Both the position numbers and the translations under genes were made by a program. Positions 1 to 5,356 of a stretch of DNA of 6,900 bases are shown piece after piece. The DNA comes from Paracoccaceae bacterium (GTDB taxonomy: Bacteria > Pseudomonadota > Alphaproteobacteria > Rhodobacterales > Rhodobacteraceae), in assembly GCA_025458985.1 (NCBI GenBank), contig JALORM010000099.1, forward strand, positions 1 to 6,900, written 5' to 3'. The notes under the pieces are model-generated. The model was not told where the DNA came from. It worked only from the letters and a program-made list of their open reading frames with translations, and did no database searches. Each line of letters begins with the position of its first letter. Positions within the stretch are counted from its first letter, which is position 1.

Positions 1-102
1 GATCGCGAATATCCCCGCTTTGTCGCGGAATGTGTTCGAAGGTTCACGCCCTGTGACAAGGCAGCCGGATACTGCGTGGAAAAGACACTCTTCGGTGTTT
101 GA
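1..102 (+). CDS. Possible 3' end of an unidentified upstream gene
   Basis: Reading from base 1, 33 codons are open and end at TGA (100-102). The predicted tail contains the stretch RRFTPCDKAAGYC with two cysteines and ends in TLFGV. I do not recognise a family. An open stretch this short is expected fairly often by chance in GC-rich DNA. The second frame is also open here for about 49 codons, so this is weak. Third-position GC is lower than in the genes downstream. The region could equally be an untranslated leader of the ABC operon. Confidence 0.25.
   Translation, partial: DREYPRFVAECVRRFTPCDKAAGYCVEKTLFGV
85..98. repeat. Small dyad ACAC-N6-GTGT upstream of the ABC operon
   Basis: ACAC (85-88) and GTGT (95-98) form an inverted repeat around TCTTCG. 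A related dyad, ACAC-N7-GTGT, lies upstream of the response regulator gene at 4553-4567. The arms are short and the spacing differs by one base, so a shared operator is only a hypothesis. As RNA it would be a weak hairpin without a U-tract, so I do not call it a terminator. Confidence 0.2.
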
Positions 103-128
103 GTTCGCGCCTCCGGACTGCGTACGAT
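99..128 (+). promoter_or_regulatory. Weak sigma70-like promoter candidate
   Basis: TTGAGT (99-104) and TACGAT (123-128) each match four of six consensus bases of the -35 and -10 boxes, with an 18-bp spacer. Transcription would start near 135, just ahead of the ATG at 165. That would rule out the upstream TTG at 99 as the translation start. Matches of this quality occur by chance; the position is the main support. Confidence 0.25.
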
Positions 129-164
129 CATGGGGAATTCAGTCGCAATAGCGGATGGCACGAA

Positions 165-911
165 ATGAATCTCGTCATGCAGAATGCGGAATTCCGGCAT
201 CGTGAGGTTCCCCTCGCGCCCGGCCGGCCGATGGCGGCCCGTTTCCAGGGCATCAGCAAGGAATACCGGCTGGACAGCGTGGCCGTGAAGGCGTTGTCGG
301 GCGTGTCCTGCACGATCGAGCGCGGGACCACGACCTTCGTGACCGGACCTTCGGGCAGCGGCAAGTCCACCTTCCTGAACATCCTGGGCCTGATCGACCG
401 ACCGACGGCCGGACAGCTTTACCTGCTGGGGCAGAACGTCACCGACCTGAGCGATGCAGAGGCCGCGGATTTCCGGTCGCGGCGCATCGGCTTCATCTTC
501 CAGTCTTTCAACCTCATCCCCGTCCTGTCGGTGCGCGAGAACGTGGAACTGCCCCTGCTGCGCCAGCGGCTTTCGGCTGCTGCACGCCGCGACAAGGCGG
601 ATGCCTACCTGCGCGCGGTCGGTCTGGCATCGTTCGCCGACCGGCGTCCGGGCGAAATCTCGGGCGGCCAGCGGCAACGGGTGGCGATCGCCCGGGCCCT
701 GGTGACCGAGCCCGACCTGATCGTGGCGGACGAACCGACCGCCAATCTGGACAGCAAGACCTCGCGCGAGATCATCGCGCTTCTCGATCGGATGAAGGCG
801 GAATTCAAGACAACCGTCGTGATCTGCACCCACGAGACGAATCTCATCACGCCTGACAGCGCAGTCATCGAAATCGTCGATGGCGAAATCACAGCCGGAG
901 CGCAGAAATGA
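165..911 (+). CDS. ABC transporter ATP-binding protein, LolD/MacB type
   Basis: Cytoplasmic nucleotide-binding subunit that powers the permease encoded next. Numbering from the ATG at 165 (248 aa), Walker A GPSGSGKST is at 61-69, the Q-loop Gln at 113, the SGGQ signature at 166-169, Walker B LIVADEP with Glu190, a D-loop ANLD, and the H-loop His at 223. The stretch FNLIPVLSVRENVELPL after the Q-loop is typical of the LolD/MacB/FtsE group, which works with FtsX-fold permeases rather than solute importers. All catalytic residues are present. The start is uncertain: the frame is open from TTG 99 (270 aa), and ATGs lie at 165, 177 and 231. The one at 231 gives about 226 aa, closest to usual LolD length. 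None has a strong ribosome binding site. Third-position GC rises from about 59% upstream of 165 to normal levels after it, so I chose 165. The stop overlaps the permease start as ATGA, indicating translational coupling. Confidence 0.93.
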   Translation: MNLVMQNAEFRHREVPLAPGRPMAARFQGISKEYRLDSVAVKALSGVSCTIERGTTTFVTGPSGSGKSTFLNILGLIDRPTAGQLYLLGQNVTDLSDAEAADFRSRRIGFIFQSFNLIPVLSVRENVELPLLRQRLSAAARRDKADAYLRAVGLASFADRRPGEISGGQRQRVAIARALVTEPDLIVADEPTANLDSKTSREIIALLDRMKAEFKTTVVICTHETNLITPDSAVIEIVDGEITAGAQK

Positions 912-2299
912 TCTGGAAAATCGCCTTCCGAAATCTCGTGAAGAACGCGCGGCGTTCGGTCACGACCGCCCTGGCAATCGGTGTGGGCGGTGTCGCTGCG
1001 CTGCTGCTTGGCGGGTTCGTCACCTCGATCTGGTTCGGGGTGCAGACCTCGATCATCCAGGAGCAGGGCAACCTCCAGGTCTACCGCGAGGGCTACCTCG
1101 AATACGGTGCGGCGAACCCCGAGGACTACACCATCCTCGACTGGACGGCCGCGGCCGAGGCCATCCTGTCGGACCCCGGCCTGGCCGAAGAGATCACGGT
1201 GCTGACGCCTCGGATCGACCTGGTGGGCATCGCGGGCAATGCGCAGACCGGCAACTCGCAGACCTTCGTCGGGCGCGGCATCGTCCCGCAGGACATCGAC
1301 CGCATGCGGCAGTGGGACGGCTGGCACATCGGTGACGCCGCCCCGGCCACCGGGCTTGCCGGTGCGGGTCCCGACAGCGTGATCGTCGGGATCGGCATGG
1401 CCCGCCTTCTGGGCGTGTGCGAGGCGCTGGCGGTCGAAGGCTGCACCGATCGCCCGGTCCCGGCAGCGGATGCCGACGCGGGCGGCGAGGGGGCGGACTA
1501 CGCCGACCTCGTGGCGGGCGATGCCGAACTTGCCGCCATCGCCGAAGGCGGCCCGGGCAAGCCTGTGCTGAACCTGATGGCCGCCACCTCGGACGGCGTG
1601 CCGAACATCGTCCGTGCCACCATCGACGCGGCCCAGCCGCAATCGGTCCGCGCACTCGACAACGCCTTCGTGATGATGTCCTTCGACGAGGCCCAGCGGC
1701 TGCTCTATGGCGACCGGCCCGAGGCGACGGCCCTCATGATCCAGGTTGCCGACCCCGACCGGGCGGACGCCGTCAAGGCCCGCATCCAGGAGGTGCTGGA
1801 CACCGCCGGGCTTGGCCTCGTGGCCTACCACTTCACCGAGGTCGACCCGACCTTCGGGCGCATCTTCGGGATGTTCGGCTTCATCTTCGTGGTGGTCTCG
1901 ACCGTCCTTGCGATCGTGATCGTCTTCACCATCGTCAACACCGTCTCGATGAACATCGTCGAACGCGTGAAGGAAATCGGCACGATCCGCGCCATCGGCT
2001 TCCGCAGAAGCTTCGTGCGGCGCATGTTCCTGGCCGAAAGCGCACTGACGGGCCTCTTCGGCGCAGCGATCGCCGTAAGTCTGGCCGCCGGGCTGGCTGC
2101 CTTCGTCAACGCCGCTGCCGTGCAGTGGACGCCGCCGTCGAACGCCACTCCGCTGACCGTGCGCCTGATGGTGCTGGAAAACCCGCTTCTGGCCGGATCG
2201 GTCGCGCTGGCGCTGACCCTGATCGCGGTGGTCGCGTCGATCCTGCCCACCTTCCGTGCCTCGCGGCTGAACATCGTCGAAAGCCTGCAACGGGCCTGA
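908..2299 (+). CDS. ABC transporter permease, FtsX/MacB (ABC3) family
   Basis: Inner-membrane subunit partnering the ATPase encoded just upstream, which it overlaps by four bases (ATGA). The 463-aa protein has the MacB/LolC-type plan: a short N-terminal amphipathic stretch (IAFRNLVKNARRS), TM1 about 19-43, a large periplasmic domain about 44-317, then three TM segments about 318-345, 374-404 and 425-447. The cytoplasmic loop after TM2 reads NIVERVKEIGTIRAIG (349-364), the coupling motif characteristic of the family, and the C-terminus has PTFRASRLNIVESLQ, another family hallmark. The periplasmic domain carries two cysteines, C171 and C179, and an Ala/Gly/Asp-rich stretch at 183-220. These permeases usually extract lipoproteins or push substrates across the periplasm by mechanotransmission rather than form a channel. 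The LolA-like and barrel genes downstream favour lipid or lipoprotein cargo. Substrate cannot be read from the sequence. Confidence 0.92.
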   Translation: MIWKIAFRNLVKNARRSVTTALAIGVGGVAALLLGGFVTSIWFGVQTSIIQEQGNLQVYREGYLEYGAANPEDYTILDWTAAAEAILSDPGLAEEITVLTPRIDLVGIAGNAQTGNSQTFVGRGIVPQDIDRMRQWDGWHIGDAAPATGLAGAGPDSVIVGIGMARLLGVCEALAVEGCTDRPVPAADADAGGEGADYADLVAGDAELAAIAEGGPGKPVLNLMAATSDGVPNIVRATIDAAQPQSVRALDNAFVMMSFDEAQRLLYGDRPEATALMIQVADPDRADAVKARIQEVLDTAGLGLVAYHFTEVDPTFGRIFGMFGFIFVVVSTVLAIVIVFTIVNTVSMNIVERVKEIGTIRAIGFRRSFVRRMFLAESALTGLFGAAIAVSLAAGLAAFVNAAAVQWTPPSNATPLTVRLMVLENPLLAGSVALALTLIAVVASILPTFRASRLNIVESLQRA

Positions 2300-2323
2300 G
2301 CCCACCCTCCGACCGAAGACCAG

Positions 2324-2330
2324 AAAGGAG
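2324..2330 (+). promoter_or_regulatory. Strong Shine-Dalgarno site for the LolA-like gene
   Basis: AAAGGAG ends six bases before the ATG at 2337. It is the best ribosome binding site in the window and fixes this start. The 37-bp gap after the permease stop shows no clear promoter or terminator, so the gene is probably cotranscribed with the transporter but translated at its own rate, as expected for a soluble carrier needed in excess. Confidence 0.75.
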
Positions 2331-2336
2331 AATGTC

Positions 2337-3134
2337 ATGACCACCCTTCTCAACCGGCGCGAAGTCTCGAAGATGGTGCTCGGACTTGCCGCGGGTGCCG
2401 GGGCCTTCGGGCTCGCCCTGCCGGGCCAGGCGGCAATGGACGCCGCAGGACTGCTGCGCCAGGCCGATGCGATCCGCAACCCGCAGAGCTCGTTCGTGGT
2501 CGATGTCGACCTCAAGAACTACGAGGGCCGCGCACTGACCGGACAAACGAAGGTCAGGACGCATTCGCGGGTCGCCGGTGGCCAGTTCCAGACCATCGTC
2601 TACATCACCGACCCTGCGGCCGACCGCGGCAAGATCCTTCTGCGCAACGGCAACAACCTGTGGCTCTACGACCCGGCCTCGCGCAGCTCGGTGCGGATCT
2701 CGGCCCGCCAGCGGCTGCTGGGCAACGCGTCGAACGGCGATGTCGTCAGCTCGAACCTGGTCGGCGACTACGCGCCCGAGATGCAGGGCGCCGAGACCAT
2801 CGCCGACGGCGACCGGCGCAATCGCGACTGCCACAAGCTGTACCTGACCTCGCGCGACCGGTCCACGCCCTACAGCGCGGTCGAGTTCTGGGTCGACGCC
2901 GCGAACGCCCGCCCCGTGAAGGCCAAGTTCTACACGGGCAGCGGATCGCTCATCAAGGTCGCCTGGTACCGCAACTACGGCAACCAGATGGGCGCGCAGC
3001 GGCCGACCGAAGTGGTCATTGCCGACGGGTTCGACCCGAACAAGGTCACCGTCATGTCGATGAGCGGCTACAGCGGCCGCGATCTGCCGGCCTCCTGGTT
3101 CACCAAGGAATGGCTCCCCCGGTTCACCTTGTGA
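2337..3134 (+). CDS. LolA-like outer-membrane lipoprotein-sorting protein
   Basis: Predicted periplasmic carrier of 265 aa. The N-terminus has NRREVSK (6-12), a hydrophobic stretch to about 28 and a cleavage-like GQA-A site near 32, so it is exported; the twin arginine followed by x-hydrophobic suggests the Tat route. The mature part fits the LolA-like family linked to outer membrane lipoprotein-sorting proteins (COG2834/PF17131 type): about 36-60 DAAGLLRQADAIRNP, then a beta-rich sheet, NNLWLYDPASRSSVRIS (106-122), RQRLLGNASNGDV (124-136), VEFWVDAANARPVKAKFY (182-199) and a C-terminal ASWFTKEWLPRF. Such proteins have an open beta-barrel fold with a hydrophobic groove for acyl chains. It lacks a lipobox cysteine, so it should be soluble. 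Position between an ABC3 permease and an outer-membrane barrel supports a shuttle role across the periplasm. Cargo is inferred to be lipid-like, not shown. Confidence 0.85.
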   Translation: MTTLLNRREVSKMVLGLAAGAGAFGLALPGQAAMDAAGLLRQADAIRNPQSSFVVDVDLKNYEGRALTGQTKVRTHSRVAGGQFQTIVYITDPAADRGKILLRNGNNLWLYDPASRSSVRISARQRLLGNASNGDVVSSNLVGDYAPEMQGAETIADGDRRNRDCHKLYLTSRDRSTPYSAVEFWVDAANARPVKAKFYTGSGSLIKVAWYRNYGNQMGAQRPTEVVIADGFDPNKVTVMSMSGYSGRDLPASWFTKEWLPRFTL

Positions 3135-3138
3135 GTGC

Positions 3139-4563
3139 ATGACGATGGACCCCAGACCCGCCCTTCTGGCCGTGACCGCCGCGCTCGGCTCTGCCGCGCC
3201 GACGATCTGCCTGGCCGACGACTTCGATCTTCCGCCGCTGGTCGGTGGGGCGGCCGTCGCGGAGGTTCCGCTGGACGTGCCGGTGGAGGGTCTGGCCGAG
3301 GGCGACACCGACGACCTTCCCGCCGAGCCTGCGGCGGGAAGGCTGGGCAACACGACGCTGTCGTTCGAGCTGCGCGGGGTGCAGACCAAGGGCCTCGACG
3401 GCAGCAGCACTGCCGCCCTCCGCGCCTCGGCCCACTGGTTCGGCCGCGTCTCGCCGGCCGAGGACGTCGACCTCGTCTTCAACCTGCGGGCGCGTGCCGC
3501 GAAGATCGAGGGCGACGCATTCAGCGTCGAGGACAACGTCCGGGTCGATGTGCAGGAGCTGGCGCTGTCCTGGCGGCTATCGCCGGCGGTGACGGTCGAT
3601 CTGGGCCGTCTGAACATCCGCAACGGCGTGGCGCAGGGGTTCAACCCGACGGACTGGTTCAAGGCCGACAGCCTTGTGGTGACCGACAGCCAGGACCCGG
3701 GCGACCGGCGGCGGGAGCGGCTGGGGACGCTGGTCGTCGGCGGTACGCTGACCTGGGGCAGCACGCTGATCCAGGCCGGCTATCGGCCGGAGGTCGACGC
3801 CGATCCCGGCTCGTTCCTGTCGGACATGGATGTGGTGGGGCTGGGGCTCGACCGGACCAACCCGTCGGACGCCTTCTACCTGAAGGTCACTCCCGACCTT
3901 GGCGGCAACCTGTCGCTGACCGGTAACGTTCTGGTCGAGGACGGACGCCTGGGTGCGGGACTGGAGCTTTCGGCCGCCGTTGGCCAAAGCCTGGTCGTCT
4001 ATGGCGAGGCCTTCGTGCAGGACCGCCGCCCGATCGCCGCCCTGGCGCTTTCGGACGGTGCCGGCAGTGCCGGCTTCCGCGACGGGGTGGGCGCCGGCGA
4101 CGGCTTCGACTGGCTCCCGCAGGTGGCCATTGGTGCCTCGTGGTCGCTGCCCGCCGCGCTCGTCGGCCAGCAGGACGTGTCGCTGGCGCTGGAGTATCAC
4201 TACAACGGCGCGGGCCTTTCGGGCGCCCAGATCGACACGCTCGCCGCCGCTGCCGGCGCGGATCTCGGCGCGGCCGGGGCGATTCGCGGCTTCGCGGCGC
4301 GCGAGCAGGAGCCCCTTGCGCGCGAGCAGGTTTTCGCCCGTTTCGCGTGGAACGATTTCATGGGGGATGCAGACCTTGCCGCGTTCGGCTTCTATGTGCC
4401 GCACGATGGCAGCGGCCTTGCGCAGATTTCGGTCGGCGTGCCCCTGAACGACAACGCCGAGCTGAGCCTGAGGGCCTTCTCGACCTTCGGTGGACGGAGC
4501 ACGATCTATGGCGCCAATCCCACCGAGGCCACCGCCCAGATCGCCCTCATATACACTTTCTGA
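3139..4563 (+). CDS. Predicted outer-membrane beta-barrel protein
   Basis: A 474-aa exported protein. Residues 1-26 look like a signal peptide (ALLAVTAALGSAAPTICLA, cleavage before DDF). Residues 27-70 are a Pro/acidic linker. From about 71 to the end the sequence alternates hydrophobic and polar residues in short strands with Gly/Asp/Asn turns, for example NTTLSFELRG, LALSWRLSPAVTVDLGRL and AQISVGVPLNDNAELSLRAF. The last residues are IALIYTF, with the terminal Phe expected for substrates of the BAM complex. I do not recognise a named family; the motif GRLNIRNGVAQGFNPTDWF (about 156-174) looks like a useful family marker. The start lies four bases after the LolA-like stop with no good Shine-Dalgarno, so translation is probably coupled; ATG 3145 is an alternative two codons in. 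Context makes it the likely outer-membrane partner of the ABC/LolA-like system. Confidence 0.8.
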   Translation: MTMDPRPALLAVTAALGSAAPTICLADDFDLPPLVGGAAVAEVPLDVPVEGLAEGDTDDLPAEPAAGRLGNTTLSFELRGVQTKGLDGSSTAALRASAHWFGRVSPAEDVDLVFNLRARAAKIEGDAFSVEDNVRVDVQELALSWRLSPAVTVDLGRLNIRNGVAQGFNPTDWFKADSLVVTDSQDPGDRRRERLGTLVVGGTLTWGSTLIQAGYRPEVDADPGSFLSDMDVVGLGLDRTNPSDAFYLKVTPDLGGNLSLTGNVLVEDGRLGAGLELSAAVGQSLVVYGEAFVQDRRPIAALALSDGAGSAGFRDGVGAGDGFDWLPQVAIGASWSLPAALVGQQDVSLALEYHYNGAGLSGAQIDTLAAAAGADLGAAGAIRGFAAREQEPLAREQVFARFAWNDFMGDADLAAFGFYVPHDGSGLAQISVGVPLNDNAELSLRAFSTFGGRSTIYGANPTEATAQIALIYTF

Positions 4564-4569
4564 GTGTAT
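4551..4569. repeat. Perfect 7-bp inverted repeat across the barrel stop codon
   Basis: ATACACT (4551-4557) and AGTGTAT (4563-4569) are exact inverted arms around TTCTG; the TGA of the barrel gene (4561-4563) lies in it. The patch is conspicuously AT-rich for this genome. As RNA it is a modest hairpin with no following U-run, so a classical terminator is unlikely. As DNA it could be an operator or a hairpin that separates transport mRNA from the regulator mRNA. Outer CATAT and ATATG segments (about 4549-4553 and 4572-4576) could extend it imperfectly. Confidence 0.5.
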
Positions 4570-4639
4570 CAATATGGGGTAGTGCAACCCTAGAGGGTGC
4601 CAGCGGCAGGGGAAGCGGGGAATTGAGGGGTCACAGAGT
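4564..4639 (+). promoter_or_regulatory. G-rich leader of the two-component genes
   Basis: The 76-bp gap holds one arm of the AT-rich dyad, then an imperfect hairpin GCAACCC-TAGA-GGGTGC (4584-4600, one bulged A), then G-tracts at 4595-4597, 4609-4612, 4617-4620 and 4627-4630. I find no convincing -35/-10 pair. The last tract is part of the Shine-Dalgarno GAGGGG (4625-4630), nine bases before the TTG start at 4640. It decides that start: the next in-frame ATG (4652) would remove beta strand 1 of the receiver. Pairing of the hairpin or G-tracts could influence translation; this is inference. Confidence 0.45.
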
Positions 4640-5356
4640 TTGAAAGTCCTGATGATCGACGACGACACAGAGCTCGCGGAAGTGCTCAAGCCAGTCCTGA
4701 AGGAATACGGCATCGATCTTGCCAGCGCCGAGTCGCCCGACGAGGGGTTCGCGATGCTGCGCGACGAGGTGCCCGACGTGGTGCTCCTGGACATGATGCT
4801 GCCGGGAATGGACGGGCTGTCCGTCTGTCACGCGATCCGGCTTTCCGAGGGACCGGTGCGCGACGTGCCCATCGTCGTGCTTTCGGCGCGGGCAGGTCTG
4901 ACCGACCGGGTGGTGGGTCTTGAAAGCGGCGTGGACGACTACATCGCCAAGCCGGTCGAGCCGCGCGAGCTTGTCGCCCGGCTGCGCGCCGTCAGCCGCT
5001 CGCTGAGCCCGGCGGTGCCTTCCGCCGGCCGGGCCGCCGCTGCCATCACGCCGCCTGCCCCACAGGTGCTCGACCTGGACGAGGCGCGGCTCGAAGCCAC
5101 GTTCGCGGGCGTACGCGTCCAGCTGACCGACCTCGAGATGCAGGTCCTCGTGGCGCTGAAGTCCGCAGGCGGGGCGGTGCTGAGCCGCGCCGAGATCCTC
5201 GACCGCATCCGCCATTCGCCGCAGAGCGACCCGACCGGGATCGACACGGTCATCTTCCGGGTCCGGCAGAAGTTCCGCAACGGAGGCGTCACCGGCGACT
5301 TCATCGAGACTGTCCGCGGCGCCGGCTACAGCATTCGCGAAGGCGGCTCACGATGA
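4640..5356 (+). CDS. OmpR-family response regulator
   Basis: Cytoplasmic transcription regulator of 238 aa, partner of the kinase that follows. The receiver domain (1-120) begins at beta strand 1, KVLMIDDD, with the acidic pocket at D7-D9. The phospho-acceptor is D51 in LLDMMLPGMDG, the switch Ser is S82 in VVLSAR, and K104 lies in the YIAKPVEPREL motif. An Ala/Pro-rich linker (122-142) leads to a winged-helix effector domain (about 145-235) with QLTDLEMQVLVAL, the recognition region TVIFRVRQKF, and the C-terminal hairpin FIETVRGAGYSI. All key residues are intact. Translation begins at TTG 4640, a weaker codon offset by a GAGGGG ribosome binding site. The stop overlaps the kinase start as ATGA. 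Likely targets are the upstream envelope operon and its own promoter; that is inferred from position. OmpR-type regulators usually bind direct repeats, and I see none that is convincing. Confidence 0.95.
   Translation: MKVLMIDDDTELAEVLKPVLKEYGIDLASAESPDEGFAMLRDEVPDVVLLDMMLPGMDGLSVCHAIRLSEGPVRDVPIVVLSARAGLTDRVVGLESGVDDYIAKPVEPRELVARLRAVSRSLSPAVPSAGRAAAAITPPAPQVLDLDEARLEATFAGVRVQLTDLEMQVLVALKSAGGAVLSRAEILDRIRHSPQSDPTGIDTVIFRVRQKFRNGGVTGDFIETVRGAGYSIREGGSR

Noticed and set aside
83..100. Hairpin around ACACTCTTCGGTGT as a terminator
   Set aside because: The stem is short and needs G-T pairs, and no U-tract follows.
99..164. TTG 99 as start of the ATPase, overlapping an upstream TGA
   Set aside because: The extra 22 residues have no family resemblance, third-position GC is low there, and a promoter candidate covers the site. 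It cannot be fully excluded.
605..2515. Long antisense open frame of 636 codons
   Set aside because: It lies opposite the ATPase and permease genes, whose motifs are unambiguous. The predicted protein is His/Arg/Asp-rich and repetitive, as expected from the antisense of GC-rich coding DNA.
2106..3764. Antisense open frame of 552 codons
   Set aside because: Opposite the permease end, LolA-like gene and barrel gene; composition is typical of a GC-rich shadow and no domain is visible.
4551..4569. Intrinsic terminator after the barrel gene
   Set aside because: The stem is AT-rich and is followed by CAATATGGGG rather than a run of T.
3577..4794. Antisense open frame of 405 codons crossing the 4564-4639 gap
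   Set aside because: It covers the barrel and regulator genes on the other strand, shows no motif, and has shadow-like composition.
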